DNA from: Aestuariivirga litoralis
GTDB taxonomy: Bacteria > Pseudomonadota > Alphaproteobacteria > Rhizobiales > Aestuariivirgaceae
DNA: 64,000 nucleotides
Reading direction: 5' to 3'
Assembly (NCBI RefSeq): GCF_003234965.1
Contig: NZ_QKVK01000003.1
Span: 434,001-498,000 of the forward strand
Shown here: in pieces, positions 52,560-61,900 of the stretch
Layout of the letters: every line of letters starts with the position of its first letter
How positions within the stretch are numbered: the stretch's first letter is position 1
The notes under the pieces: model-generated
The model's database searches: none
What the model was told of the DNA's origin: nothing
The model's input: the letters and a program-made list of their open reading frames with translations, nothing else
Position numbers and translations under genes: made by a program

Positions 52560-53609
52560 GTGACGGCACCGGCGGCGCTCGAGCTTCAGAACGTGGTGCG
52601 GCGCTTCGGTGCCGTGGTCGCCGTCAACAATGTGTCGCTCACCGTCGGCAAGGGGGAGTTCGTCACGCTGCTGGGACCCTCCGGCTCCGGCAAGACCTCC
52701 ACCTTGCGGCTAGTCGGCGGCTTCGAGGAACTCGATGGTGGCGCCATCCTGCTCGACGGCCAGCGCATCGATCATCTGCCCGCCTACCGCCGCGACACGG
52801 CGACGATCTTCCAGTCAGGCGCGCTGTTTCCGCACAAGACGGTGGCCGAGAACGTCGCCTATGGCCTGCGCATGCGCAAGGTGCCGAAGGACGAGATCGG
52901 CCGGCGCATTGCCGAAGCCCTCGACGTCGTGCGGCTCAAGGGCTTCGAGGCGCGCTACCCCGCACAGCTGTCGGGCGGGCAGAAGCAGCGCGTGGCGCTG
53001 GCCCGTTCGCTGGCGGTGCGGCCCGCCATCCTGCTCTTCGACGAGCCGCTCTCCGCGCTCGACCTGTCGCTCCGCCTGCAGCTGCGCGCCGAGATCAAGC
53101 GCCTGCATGACGAGCTGAAGTTCAGCGCCATCTACGTCACCCACGACCAGGGCGAGGCCATGGCCATGTCCAGCCGGGTGGCTGTCATGAACGCCGGTGC
53201 AATCGAACAGATCGATACGCCGGAGACCGTGTTCCATGCGCCGTCGAGCGAGTTCGTCTATACCTTCATCGGCGAGAGCTGCTGCCTGCCGCTGCGCATC
53301 GACGGGCCTGATCTTCGCGACAGGGCAGGCAACCCGGTGCCGCTCGCGCTGGGTGAACGCCCGGCGGATGGCGAATGCCGTCTCTATGTGCGGCCCTCGC
53401 GGCTCCGGCTGGCAGGCGAGGCCGCGTCGCTTCCCAACCGCCTCGAGGCGCGCATTCACTTCATCGAATTCCTCGGCGACGTCTACCGCTATCACCTCAA
53501 GGCCGGAGCCCTCGAACTCGCCGCCGACCATGCGGGCTCGATCGGCCACGGCGTGGGCGATGTCATCGCCATCGGCTGGCGCAACGAGGACATGAGGCTG
53601 TTCCGGTGA
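52560..53609 (+). CDS. Polyamine-type ABC transporter ATP-binding protein (PotA-like)
   Basis: This 349-aa ATPase has Walker A LLGPSGSGKTS, the Q-loop region (TATIFQSGALFPHKTV), signature LSGGQKQRVALARSL and Walker B ILLFDEPLSALDLSL. The H-loop is in YVTHDQGEAMAMS. A C-terminal TOBE domain follows from about residue 265. The start is GTG 52560 with AAGGGG upstream; a GTG 12 codons earlier is possible. The first permease gene starts in its stop (4-base overlap). Confidence 0.88.
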   Translation: MTAPAALELQNVVRRFGAVVAVNNVSLTVGKGEFVTLLGPSGSGKTSTLRLVGGFEELDGGAILLDGQRIDHLPAYRRDTATIFQSGALFPHKTVAENVAYGLRMRKVPKDEIGRRIAEALDVVRLKGFEARYPAQLSGGQKQRVALARSLAVRPAILLFDEPLSALDLSLRLQLRAEIKRLHDELKFSAIYVTHDQGEAMAMSSRVAVMNAGAIEQIDTPETVFHAPSSEFVYTFIGESCCLPLRIDGPDLRDRAGNPVPLALGERPADGECRLYVRPSRLRLAGEAASLPNRLEARIHFIEFLGDVYRYHLKAGALELAADHAGSIGHGVGDVIAIGWRNEDMRLFR

Positions 53610-54517
53610 CGGCCGCCGCGCGCAGCGATGACGCGGCCTTCGCCGCCCAGCGCGCCGCGCAGGAGCGGCGCAAGGCGCTGGCGCCATGGCTGCTCATGCT
53701 GCCGGCACTCATCATCGTCCTGCTCTTCTTCGGCCTGCCCACGCTCTACATGGTGCGGATGAGTTTCAACCTGCACTTCGACCAGCGGCTCTATGTGCCG
53801 GGCTTCACCTTCGAGCATTACATCAACCTGTTCTCCAACCCGCTCTTCACCGGGGCCATCCTCACCACGGTCAAGCTGGCGCTGGTTGCCTCGCTCGCCA
53901 CCGTTGCCATCGGCTATTGCTTCGCGCTTCTCGTCTGGCTGAAGCCGGCGCGCTGGCGGCTGCTGTTCATCGGGCTGGCGCTGGCGCCGCTGCTCATTTC
54001 CGAGATCGCCATCATCTTCGGCTGGTGGATGTTCTTTCCCAAGAACGGCCTGCTCAGCTATGCCCTGCTGTCCGCCGGGCTGATCCATGACAAGGTCAGC
54101 CTGATGTACACCGAGTTCGCGGCCTTCGTCGGCCTCGTCTACGTTACCTTGCCATATTGCTTCTTCATCCTGCTGTCGATCTTCGACGGCATCGACAAGC
54201 GCCTGCTGGAGGCCAGCGCCGATCTCGGTGCACCGCCCGTCAGGACCTTCCGCGAGGTGATGCTGCCGCTGACCTGGACCGGCATTCTCGTGGCCTTTTC
54301 GCAGTCCTTCATCTGGACCATGGGCACCTATGCCACGCCCTCGGCGCTGGGGCCCGACACGCTCTGGACCATGGGCTTCCTCATCCAGGAGCAGATGCTG
54401 GGCAAGCACAACTGGCCAATGGCCTCGGCACTCGCCGTCGTGCTGGTGGCCGGAGTGGCCGCGGTGATGATCCTCACGCGCAGCATGCAGTCGGAGCGGA
54501 ACTCCTTCCATGTCTGA
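53606..54517 (+). CDS. Polyamine-type ABC transporter permease (PotB-like)
   Basis: This 303-aa permease starts with a hydrophilic arm (residues 1-24) and then PWLLMLPALIIVLLFFGLPT. It has six hydrophobic segments and the EAA coupling loop in LLEASADLGAPPVRTFREVM. It starts at GTG 53606 inside the ATPase stop and overlaps the next permease by 8 bases. Together they form the channel of the importer. Confidence 0.87.
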   Translation: MTAAARSDDAAFAAQRAAQERRKALAPWLLMLPALIIVLLFFGLPTLYMVRMSFNLHFDQRLYVPGFTFEHYINLFSNPLFTGAILTTVKLALVASLATVAIGYCFALLVWLKPARWRLLFIGLALAPLLISEIAIIFGWWMFFPKNGLLSYALLSAGLIHDKVSLMYTEFAAFVGLVYVTLPYCFFILLSIFDGIDKRLLEASADLGAPPVRTFREVMLPLTWTGILVAFSQSFIWTMGTYATPSALGPDTLWTMGFLIQEQMLGKHNWPMASALAVVLVAGVAAVMILTRSMQSERNSFHV

Positions 54518-55346
54518 GCGCGCCCCCCGCAGTGCTGAACCCCTGCTGCTGAAGGCGCTGGCGCTGGCCTTCACCATCTTCATCATCGGCTACATCCTGG
54601 TGCCGATCCTCGTCACCGTTGTCATGTCGTTCAACGGCGCGGCGATGATCCGTTTTCCGATCACCGCATGGTCGACGCGCTGGTATGCCGATTTCCTCGG
54701 CAGCCCGCAGTGGATGGATGCGCTGAAGAACAGCATCCTCATCGCCTTCGGCACCGCCGCCATTTCCACCACTGCGGGGGTGCTCTGCGCCTGGGCCTTC
54801 CAGCGTTTCCACATTCCCTTCCGCGACGGCTGGTACATCCTGATCATGATGCCGCTGTTCATGCCGGGCGTGGTGCTGGGGCTGGGTGTGGCCATTGCCT
54901 TCGGCGGCATCTCCTTCGGCGGCTATGCACTTTACGGCTCGCGGGAGCTGGTGATGATCTCGCATTCGCTGTGGGCCATGCCGCTGGTCTTCATGCTCAT
55001 GGAGGCCACGTTCAAGACACTCGACTACCGCGTTGTCGAGGCCTCGCATGATCTCGGCGGCGGACCCCTTCGCACCTTCTTCGAAGTGGTGCTGCCGATG
55101 GTGTCGACCGGCATCGTGTCGTCGCTGCTCTTCGCCTTCGTCATCTCGCTCAATGAATTCGTCATGGCGCTGTTCCTCACCGACCGCGACACGCAGACCC
55201 TGCCGGTGCTCATGTGGCTGAGCCTGCGCTCGGCGGGCACGCCGCGCCTCGCCGTCGCCTCGGTGATCCTCGCCCTCACCGTCTTCGCCTGCCTCACCAT
55301 CATCATGCTGTGGTATGTGCGCCAGCTCCGAAAGGTTGCCCGATGA
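54510..55346 (+). CDS. Polyamine-type ABC transporter permease (PotC-like)
   Basis: This 278-aa second permease has LALAFTIFIIGYILVPILVT as its first helix and VEASHDLGGGPLRTFFEVVL as the EAA coupling loop. It overlaps the PotB-like gene by 8 bases at its start and the oxidoreductase gene by 4 bases at its end, so the operon continues. The SBP-ATPase-permease-permease order is normal for this class. Confidence 0.87.
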   Translation: MSERAPRSAEPLLLKALALAFTIFIIGYILVPILVTVVMSFNGAAMIRFPITAWSTRWYADFLGSPQWMDALKNSILIAFGTAAISTTAGVLCAWAFQRFHIPFRDGWYILIMMPLFMPGVVLGLGVAIAFGGISFGGYALYGSRELVMISHSLWAMPLVFMLMEATFKTLDYRVVEASHDLGGGPLRTFFEVVLPMVSTGIVSSLLFAFVISLNEFVMALFLTDRDTQTLPVLMWLSLRSAGTPRLAVASVILALTVFACLTIIMLWYVRQLRKVAR

Positions 55347-56344
55347 AAATCAAGGCTGTCGTTGCTACGCAAAAGGGCGGAGCCGAAGTGCTCAAGCTCA
55401 CCGAGGTCGAGCTCGCCTGGCCGCAGGGCCCGCGGGACGTGCTGGTGGAACTGCGCGCTGCCGCGCTCAATCCGGCCGATATCTTCTTCCGCGAACTCGG
55501 CGGCTACGTCGCGGGTCCGCTCCCCTTCGTGCCGGGGCATGATGGCATGGGCGTGGTCACGGCGGTCGGGCCGGAGGTCACGCTGGTGAAGCCGGGTGAC
55601 CGTGTCTGCTTCTGCAACGGCGGCATCGGCGGCACCTACGGCACCTATGCCGAAGCCGCGGTGGTGCCCGAGTGGCAGCTCGCCCGGGTGCCGGACGCGG
55701 TGGACGATGTCACGGCCGCGGCCCTTCCGCTCGTCGCCATCACCTGCTGGGAATCCCTCTACGAGCGTGCGGCGGTCGAGCCCGGCGAATTCGTTCTCGT
55801 CCATGGCGGGGCGGGCGGCACCGGGCATGTCGCGGTGCAGCTCGCCGCCTTGCGTGGTGCGCGCGTCGCCGCCACCGTCAGTTCGGCCCGGAAGGCCGAC
55901 ATCGTCTCTGGCCTCGGCGCCGAATTGCCCATCAATTACCGCGAGGTCGACTTCGCCGAAGCGGCGTTGCACTGGTCCGGCGGACTCCACGTTGCCTTCG
56001 ACAATGCCGGCGCCGAGGTGATGCAGAAGACCTATCGTGCCATGGCGCCCTATGGCCGCGTCGTCACGCTGATGGGCGTGGCACCTGACGACGCCGATCT
56101 CAATGCCTATAATCTCAACCTCACGCTCCACAACGTCATGATGCTCACCCCGATGTGGAAGGGGCTCGCCGCGGGCCTGCAGCACCAGGCGGAGATCGTG
56201 GCGCAGGCCCTGGCCCTGGTGGCGGAAGGCCGGCTCAGGCTGCGCCTGTCGGAAAGCTTCCCGCTGGCGGATGCCGGCAAGGCGCAGACCTTCCTCGAGT
56301 CCGGCGACGCCATCGGCAAGGTGACCCTGACCATGGGTGACTGA
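55343..56344 (+). CDS. Quinone oxidoreductase-type (zinc-independent MDR) NADPH dehydrogenase
   Basis: This 333-aa medium-chain reductase has a GroES-like N-terminus (LRAAALNPADIFFRELGG, PGHDGMGVVTAVGP). Its NADPH-binding core is FVLVHGGAGGTGHVAVQLAA. No zinc-binding cysteine cluster is seen, which places it with quinone oxidoreductases. It is translationally coupled to the transporter genes upstream and overlaps the TetR gene by 8 bases, so it may act on a breakdown product of the imported amine. Confidence 0.83.
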   Translation: MKIKAVVATQKGGAEVLKLTEVELAWPQGPRDVLVELRAAALNPADIFFRELGGYVAGPLPFVPGHDGMGVVTAVGPEVTLVKPGDRVCFCNGGIGGTYGTYAEAAVVPEWQLARVPDAVDDVTAAALPLVAITCWESLYERAAVEPGEFVLVHGGAGGTGHVAVQLAALRGARVAATVSSARKADIVSGLGAELPINYREVDFAEAALHWSGGLHVAFDNAGAEVMQKTYRAMAPYGRVVTLMGVAPDDADLNAYNLNLTLHNVMMLTPMWKGLAAGLQHQAEIVAQALALVAEGRLRLRLSESFPLADAGKAQTFLESGDAIGKVTLTMGD

Positions 56345-56930
56345 CGTGGCCGCCACACGCACCAGCATCGAAAAGATCCGCCGTCAGGACCTGATCGAGG
56401 CGGCCTACCAGACGTTCCTGGAACATGGCTTCACCGGCATGACGGTGGTGCGCATCGGCGAGCGTGCGGGCATGTCGCACGGTATCGTCAACTATTATTT
56501 CAAGTCGAAGGATGAGCTGGTCTCGGCCGTCGTGCGCAAGGCCAATTTCCTGATCATGCAGGACACAGCGAGGCGGCTGCGTGCGGCGCGCTCGGCGCGG
56601 CAGCGGGTGAGCGCCGTCATCGCCGGCAACTTCCCGCCCGATCTCTTCACCCGCGAGATTGCCCGGGCCTGGGTCAGCTATTATGCAGCACTCGGCCGGC
56701 GCGACGACCTTGACCGGATGCAGAGGGCCGTCGATGCGCGCCTCGCCAGCAATCTCTTGCATGCGCTGGTACAGCTGGTCAGCCGTGACGAGGCCCGGCG
56801 CATCGCCTCCTACATCGCCGTGCTGATCGATGGCTACTGGCTGCGCCACACCAAGCCAGGCGACACCGTGGACGCTGCGAGGGCGATCGCTGCGATCGAA
56901 AGCTTCGTCGATTCGCAGTTGCCGGCGTGA
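56337..56930 (+). CDS. TetR-family regulator (BetI-like)
   Basis: This 197-aa TetR regulator has an N-terminal HTH (RQDLIEAAYQTFLEHGFTGM, then GERAGMSHGIVNYYFKSKDE). The first part, IEKIRRQDLIEAA, and GIVNYYFKSK resemble BetI, repressor of choline-betaine genes. The start is GTG 56337, overlapping the oxidoreductase end. As the last gene of the polyamine-type operon it is a plausible autoregulator and sensor of the transported quaternary or polyamine compound. Confidence 0.84.
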   Translation: MTDVAATRTSIEKIRRQDLIEAAYQTFLEHGFTGMTVVRIGERAGMSHGIVNYYFKSKDELVSAVVRKANFLIMQDTARRLRAARSARQRVSAVIAGNFPPDLFTREIARAWVSYYAALGRRDDLDRMQRAVDARLASNLLHALVQLVSRDEARRIASYIAVLIDGYWLRHTKPGDTVDAARAIAAIESFVDSQLPA

Positions 56931-56955
56931 CCCCGCGAGGAAACGTGCCGCCTGC

Positions 56956-57762
56956 TCAGGGCGCCTGTTCTGCCACCCAGGCCGCGGGGTCGCCAAGCCG
57001 CTGGCCGCCGGCGAGATAGCAGTCGATCAGCTCGTGCAGGCGCTCGCGCCCGAAGGAGTTTTCGTGGCCGGCATGAACCTGTTCCACTGCCAGCTCCTTC
57101 AGGCGGCGCAGCGAGTCCTCGTAGGCTGGGGCATCGGAATGCCAGGCATTGTCGATCAGCATGCCGTCATAGATCACATCGCCGCTGAACAGGGTCCGCG
57201 TCGCCTTCTCGTAAAGTGCGATGGAGCCCGGTGAATGGCCGGGCAGGTGCAGCACGCTGAACACCCGGTCGCCGGTGTCCAGCACGTCTCCCTCGTCCAG
57301 ATGTCCCGTGAGGGGCGCGGGCGTGAGGCGGAAATTCTTGAGCTCGTAACCTTCATGCGGAAGTGCCGTCAGCAGTTCGGCGCCGATCCAGCTGCTGGCG
57401 CAGCTGCGCACGAGGTCCGGTGTGGCATAGTCCATCGCTTCCGCGGCGTGGCCAAGCCGGTGGTCGAACTCATGCGCGCAGCCGATGTGGTCGAAGTGGC
57501 AATGGGTGCAGACGGCGGTGACAGGCTTTTCGCCCAGCGCGGCGATCTCGGGCTTGATGGGTCGCAGGCCCATGCCGGTGTCGATCAGCAGGTTGGTGTC
57601 GCGGCCATGGATGAGCCACATGTTGCACCTCATCCAGGGCGCCACGTGCCGTTCCACGATGTGGCTGAGGCCAGGACCCGCAGGGCGAAGTTCATACCAT
57701 GGGCCATCGGCAACCCGCATCACACGCCAGGCCCCGCCGCACGGCTCACGGTTCCACGGCAT
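56956..57762 (-). CDS. Metallo-beta-lactamase-fold hydrolase
   Basis: This 268-aa MBL-fold protein has the metal motif HxHxDH in VCTHCHFDHIGCAHEF, VLHLPGHSPGSIALY for the next histidine, and LFSGDVIYDG for the bridging aspartate. It resembles the glyoxalase II/lactonase-like MBL group. Possible starts are ATG 57762 and ATG 57720; the first 14 residues are Pro/Trp-rich and less typical. It is convergent with the BetI-like gene and has no obvious partner. The substrate is unknown. Confidence 0.82.
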   Translation of the reverse strand: MPWNREPCGGAWRVMRVADGPWYELRPAGPGLSHIVERHVAPWMRCNMWLIHGRDTNLLIDTGMGLRPIKPEIAALGEKPVTAVCTHCHFDHIGCAHEFDHRLGHAAEAMDYATPDLVRSCASSWIGAELLTALPHEGYELKNFRLTPAPLTGHLDEGDVLDTGDRVFSVLHLPGHSPGSIALYEKATRTLFSGDVIYDGMLIDNAWHSDAPAYEDSLRRLKELAVEQVHAGHENSFGRERLHELIDCYLAGGQRLGDPAAWVAEQAP

Positions 57763-58077
57763 GACATTCGCATCACATCTATCCTGTCGCTGATCCGACG
57801 TGACCGCAGAATGGCAGATGCCGCGGACGCGTCCAAATGCTTTTCGAAACCCTGGAGCGCAGTTGCAGCCCGGATCGCTTCTGGCCCGGCACGGGTCGGC
57901 GAGGTCGATCGGAGCCGGTTCCCTTCGCGCCGCCTGCTTCCGGGTCGTGAGGCCACCCGCAAGTTGCCGTTTCGATGCCTCATGGGAGAGTGTGAGACTA
58001 AGGATATTTACGAAGGTTATTGACTCAAAAATTGTGCAATGAACTTTCGATACTTCGTAAGTGCCGGATACTGAAAA
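57763..58077. other. 315-base intergenic region before collagen-like gene
   Basis: I see no convincing gene here. The last 80 bases are AT-rich compared with the rest of the window. They contain TTGACT at 58020-58025, which could be a -35 box, but no good -10 at 16-19 bases. It probably holds the promoters of the divergent MBL hydrolase and collagen-like genes. No Shine-Dalgarno sequence is evident before 58078. Confidence 0.5.
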
Positions 58078-60759
58078 ATGCGCATGCCTTGCAGGTCTCT
58101 CCTCGCCGGATCGGCTCTCCTGTTTACTGTTGCCGGTGCCAATGCCACCACGATGAACTATCTGGACACTTGGCTCAGCACGACGAGTTATGCCAAGGGC
58201 TCCGTCGTCATTCGAAGCAACGAAGTCTACTACGCGGTCGCGCCCAGCCTGAACGTGCCGCCGTCACCCGATTCCCCGGCCTGGCGGCTCATCGGCCGAA
58301 ACGGCATGGACTTCAAGGGCGCCTGGAACGGCACGACGGCATATCAGGTTGGCTCGGTGGTCAGCTATAGCGGGCAAAACTACTATTCACTGCTCGCCAA
58401 CAACATCAATCAGAACCCGACCGTGCAGACGGCCTACTGGGTCCTTGTCGGAACCAACGGAAACACCATCAAGTCCGGTGCCGGAGCTCCGCTCTCGACC
58501 CAAGGTGCCGTGGGCGATTTCTGGATCGATACCACCAGCAAGGTTGTCTATGGCCCCAAGACAGCTTCCGGATGGCCGCTGCTGGGAACCTCGATGATCG
58601 GTCCCCAGGGCGCGAAGGGTTCGACGGGTCCCGCGGGTGCGACGGGCGCGCCGGGCAGCACGGGCGCCGCCGGTGCGACGGGTGCCAAGGGCAACACCGG
58701 ACCGGCAGGCGCGACGGGCCTGAACGGGGTTGCCGGTCCGGTCGGGCCGACGGGGGCCAGCGGTGTCGCTGGAGCAACAGGCCCCAAGGGCAATACGGGT
58801 GCAACGGGTCCAGCGGGGCCGACCGGCGCCAAGGGAGACGCCGGAGCAACCGGTCTAGCAGGTGCCACGGGTGCAGCCGGCGCAATGGGCTCCACGGGCG
58901 CCCCTGGCGTTGCTGGACCGGAAGGAGCAACGGGTGCCAAGGGAAATACGGGTGCCACCGGTCCTGCCGGGGCAACGGGTGCGGCCGGCACAGTTGGGCA
59001 GACGGGTGCCAGAGGTGAGACAGGAGCAACCGGTGCCGCGGGCGCTGCAGGCCCGGTAGGTCCCACTGGGGCTGGCGGCTCGACCGGGCCCGCAGGGGCA
59101 ACTGGTGCGAAGGGCAATACGGGCGCCACCGGCCCAGCAGGTGCAACCGGAGCAATCGGTGCGGCCGGCCCGACCGGTGCCAGAGGCGACACGGGCTCCG
59201 CAGGTGCCGCAGGTGCGGCAGGTCCGGCCGGTCCCAAGGGCGATACGGGCGCAGTGGGTGCAACCGGGCCAGAAGGACCTGTCGGCGCCAAGGGAGACAC
59301 CGGCGCGACAGGTGCAGCGGGCGCAACGGGATCCATGGGGGCGGCGGGCGCCACGGGCGTCACTGGTGCTGCGGGCCCCGAGGGGGCGACGGGCCCCCAA
59401 GGTGCCACCGGAGCAACCGGAGCAACCGGAGCGGCTGGGGACACAGGCCCGGCCGGTCCGGCGGGTACACAGGGCCTGCCTGGCACGCAGGGAGACACGG
59501 GTCCGGAAGGGCCGCAGGGCATGACGGGACCGGCGGGGGACACGGGTCCCGCCGGCAGTACGGGCGCAGCCGGCATCATCGGTCTTGAAGGCCAGGCCTG
59601 CAGCGACGGTGCCTTCGTCACTGGCTTTGGAACCGGCGGCGAACTGGCCTGTTCGTCGGTGTCTGTGACGCACAGCTATGAGTATGTCTATGATCCCGGC
59701 ATCAGCTGGGTCGAAGCCAGCAATCGCGCGCTGGCCAGGAGCACCGCCACCGCGCAGTGCTATCTCGCCACCATCACGACCCAGGCCGAACTCGATCTCA
59801 TCGAGGGCCTGACGGCACCGTCCGGCGCGCTCGTGTCCAGTCTTCCGAACATCTACATCGGAAGCGAGAAGACGCAGGGCACCACCGACGAGTGGTCATG
59901 GGCATTCGGCCCGGAGAAGGGCACCGTCTTCTGGCGCAATGGCAGTGCCGTCGGCAACAACTTCCCCGGCTGGGATCCCAATGCCATCTATCGCCGGGAA
60001 GCCCGCGCCGATCATCACGGCGGCGCCATCAACAATTACTACCGGCCCTATGTCACCGCCATCTACGGCGATGCGATCTCCTCGATCGGCGGCGGCGGCA
60101 ACAGCGGCTACATCCTCGAGTGCACATCCGCGACGGGTGGCTTGCAAGGCCCGGCGGGTGCAACAGGTCCTCAGGGACCGGCGGGCGAACAGGGCCCGGC
60201 GGGCCCAGCGGGGCCTGCAGGTGCGACGGGCGCTGCCGGCGCCATGGGCGCTGCTGGCGCCACGGGTGCACAGGGCTCACCCGGCGCTGCAGGCGCCACC
60301 GGCCCCGCCGGCCCGGCGGGCCTGTCGCAATCCCAGGCCAGCCGCTGTGCATCTGGCGGCAACATCGTAGGATTCTATGCCGATGGCAACATTCTCTGCA
60401 GCAACGGACCGGCGGACTACACGAGCAGCAACTGGAGCCTCAAGGTCTACAATGTCGACGATAACCTGAACGTCTATGTCAATGGCACGCTCCGCGCGAC
60501 CTGTGCCTTTGCAACCGGCGTGACAGGCTGCACCTACAACTTGAACTCATGGATGGTGACAGGTGCGAACAGCGTCAGGATTGAACTTGTCAACTCCGGC
60601 TCCGGCTATACCTACGCCTACCGCCTCCTGAACAATGGTGTCACGCAACAGGAGTATGAGTGCGGCGTCTGGAACCAGGGCTGGTGTGACGCTGGCGACG
60701 GTGGCCTCAAGACGGGCGTGGTGATGACCAAGTCCTGGTCGCTGCTCTACAAGCCCTGA
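58078..60759 (+). CDS. Secreted collagen-like protein with lectin-like and carbohydrate-binding-like modules
   Basis: This 893-aa modular exoprotein has a signal peptide (about 1-24) and two related modules at 26-73 and 78-124 with YxxGxVV...YY...W spacing, like CBM5/12 chitin-binding folds. A Gly-X-Y collagen-like tract of about 110 triplets follows (175-506), rich in GAT, GPA, GAK and GNT. Next come a C-type-lectin-like domain (about 530-683, four cysteines in view with WxxA, NIYIGS and WSWAFG) and a second collagen tract (688-749). A C-terminal Cys-containing beta domain closes the protein. It may be a surface or matrix adhesin. No secretion or anchor genes adjoin it. Confidence 0.85.
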   Translation: MRMPCRSLLAGSALLFTVAGANATTMNYLDTWLSTTSYAKGSVVIRSNEVYYAVAPSLNVPPSPDSPAWRLIGRNGMDFKGAWNGTTAYQVGSVVSYSGQNYYSLLANNINQNPTVQTAYWVLVGTNGNTIKSGAGAPLSTQGAVGDFWIDTTSKVVYGPKTASGWPLLGTSMIGPQGAKGSTGPAGATGAPGSTGAAGATGAKGNTGPAGATGLNGVAGPVGPTGASGVAGATGPKGNTGATGPAGPTGAKGDAGATGLAGATGAAGAMGSTGAPGVAGPEGATGAKGNTGATGPAGATGAAGTVGQTGARGETGATGAAGAAGPVGPTGAGGSTGPAGATGAKGNTGATGPAGATGAIGAAGPTGARGDTGSAGAAGAAGPAGPKGDTGAVGATGPEGPVGAKGDTGATGAAGATGSMGAAGATGVTGAAGPEGATGPQGATGATGATGAAGDTGPAGPAGTQGLPGTQGDTGPEGPQGMTGPAGDTGPAGSTGAAGIIGLEGQACSDGAFVTGFGTGGELACSSVSVTHSYEYVYDPGISWVEASNRALARSTATAQCYLATITTQAELDLIEGLTAPSGALVSSLPNIYIGSEKTQGTTDEWSWAFGPEKGTVFWRNGSAVGNNFPGWDPNAIYRREARADHHGGAINNYYRPYVTAIYGDAISSIGGGGNSGYILECTSATGGLQGPAGATGPQGPAGEQGPAGPAGPAGATGAAGAMGAAGATGAQGSPGAAGATGPAGPAGLSQSQASRCASGGNIVGFYADGNILCSNGPADYTSSNWSLKVYNVDDNLNVYVNGTLRATCAFATGVTGCTYNLNSWMVTGANSVRIELVNSGSGYTYAYRLLNNGVTQQEYECGVWNQGWCDAGDGGLKTGVVMTKSWSLLYKP
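58600..59595 (+). repeat. Collagen-like Gly-X-Y coding repeats
   Basis: About 110 consecutive GGN-NNN-NNN units encode the main collagen tract. A shorter run of about 20 units lies at 60139-60324. Units vary at synonymous positions, so the DNA is only loosely repetitive. Such tracts can change length by recombination. Confidence 0.8.
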
Positions 60760-60770
60760 CCGCGATGATC

Positions 60771-60798
60771 CATGGCGCCTGCACCCGCTGGCGCCGTG
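60771..60798 (+). terminator. Hairpin after collagen-like gene
   Basis: CATGGCGCC pairs with GGCGCCGTG (9 bp, one G:U) around a 10-base loop, 12 bases after the stop codon. No T run follows, so it is at most a weak or Rho-assisted terminator. Confidence 0.4.
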
Positions 60799-60848
60799 GC
60801 CCCGCTGTCTGCTAGCCTCCGCGGGAGCGAGGCAAGGAGGCCAGCGAA

Positions 60849-61460
60849 GTGGAGACCGGACACAGGTTGAAGGGCGTGCCGAAGCAGAGGCTGGATGCCT
60901 TGACCGACGGCGTCTTCGCCTTCGCCATGACGCTTCTCGTCATCAGCCTCGACCTTCCCTCCGATGCGCAGGTGACGAATGCGGGCCAGCTCCTTGGCCT
61001 GCTTGCGCAGTTGCAGGACACGCTCCTCGTCTATGTCATCTCCTTCGTGGTCCTCGGCGCGCGCTGGATCCGCAATGCGAAGGATCATGGCTCAGAGACC
61101 TGGTGCAGCTACGGCTATGCCTGGGCGGTGATCATCCACCTGTTCTTCGTCACGCTCATTCCCTTCTCGACCAAGCTGGTGGGCCTTTATGGCGAGTTCT
61201 GGCCGGCCGTCTGCCTCTATGCCGCCAACACCATCCTGACCGCGCTGTCCTCGATGCGCGCGGCAGACCTCCTCGCAAAGGAGGAGCAGGAGCCGAAGCC
61301 GCTGGATGCCAGGCTCGACCTCACGGTGCTGATCGTCACGGCGCTGCTATCCTGCGCGCTGGCCTTCTTGGCGCCCGGCTACAGCATGTATGCCTATCTG
61401 CTGAATGCCGGCAGCCCGTTCCTCAGGCGCGCCCTGCATCGGCCCCATCACGGCTCATGA
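60849..61460 (+). CDS. TMEM175-family (DUF1211) membrane protein, putative potassium channel
   Basis: This 203-aa protein has about six hydrophobic helices and the RLDALTDGVFAFAMTLLVI motif at residues 14-32. This matches the F-S/T-D-G-V-F-A signature of prokaryotic TMEM175 channels. The start is GTG 60849 with AAGGAGG upstream. Its last 6 bases overlap the end of the convergent MerR gene. Ion selectivity cannot be read from the sequence. Confidence 0.83.
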   Translation: METGHRLKGVPKQRLDALTDGVFAFAMTLLVISLDLPSDAQVTNAGQLLGLLAQLQDTLLVYVISFVVLGARWIRNAKDHGSETWCSYGYAWAVIIHLFFVTLIPFSTKLVGLYGEFWPAVCLYAANTILTALSSMRAADLLAKEEQEPKPLDARLDLTVLIVTALLSCALAFLAPGYSMYAYLLNAGSPFLRRALHRPHHGS

Positions 61461-61895
61461 AGCGGGAGGACTGCGGCCGCGCCTCTTCACCCTGGCCCGG
61501 CGCCTGGCGCGCCTTCCGGCAAGCTCCATCAGCCGCCTGAAGGTCGGGCACTCCAGGTGCGAAGGCGCCCGGCACTGCGCCACGTGGCGCAGCAGGATGC
61601 TGAGTGTCGTTAGCTCCCGGATCTGCCGGTCGATGTCGTCGGCCCGCTGGTGCATGGCAGAGCGCGGCAGTTGCAGCCCGTCGCCCCCGAACATCCCGGC
61701 AATCTCGTCGAGCGTGAATCCCGCCGATTTTCCCATGGCGATCAGCTTCAGCTGCATCAGCACCTGCGGGTCGAACTGCCGGCGCAGGCCATGCCGTGTC
61801 ACGGCGCTGATCAGCCCCGCGTCTTCGTAGTGGCGCAGGGCGGAAGGTTGCAGGCCGCTCCTCTTCGCCACCTCCCCGATATCCAGCAATTTCAT
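61455..61895 (-). CDS. MerR-family transcriptional regulator
   Basis: This 146-aa MerR-family regulator has an N-terminal winged HTH (MKLLDIGEVAKRSGLQPSAL, then RHYEDAGLISA). A coiled-coil dimerisation helix follows (MHQRADDIDRQIRELTTLSI). The C-terminal part has two cysteines in QCRAPSHLECP, which could sense a ligand or redox state; it lacks the four-Cys cluster of SoxR. ATG 61895 is the natural start. It is divergent from an MFS exporter gene with an operator-like dyad between. Confidence 0.86.
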   Translation of the reverse strand: MKLLDIGEVAKRSGLQPSALRHYEDAGLISAVTRHGLRRQFDPQVLMQLKLIAMGKSAGFTLDEIAGMFGGDGLQLPRSAMHQRADDIDRQIRELTTLSILLRHVAQCRAPSHLECPTFRRLMELAGRRARRRARVKRRGRSPPAS

Positions 61896-61900
61896 GCTTG

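Noticed and set aside
52531-52563. Ten-codon leader peptide before the PotA-like gene
   Set aside because: An ATG frame ends in a GTGA overlap with the ATPase start, but it lacks a ribosome site of its own and the reading is too short to support.
57800-58042. Small ORFs in the gap before the collagen-like gene
   Set aside because: They have Arg/Ser-rich random-looking translations, no ribosome site and no homology I recognise.
58600-59595. CRISPR-like or satellite array
   Set aside because: The periodicity is 9 bases with variable units and codes for Gly-X-Y; there are no spaced identical repeats.
58548-59621. Proline-rich protein on the minus strand opposite the collagen tract
   Set aside because: PAGPVAP-type repeats are simply the reverse complement of GGN-GCN-ACN triplets; the plus-strand protein has a signal peptide and folded domains.
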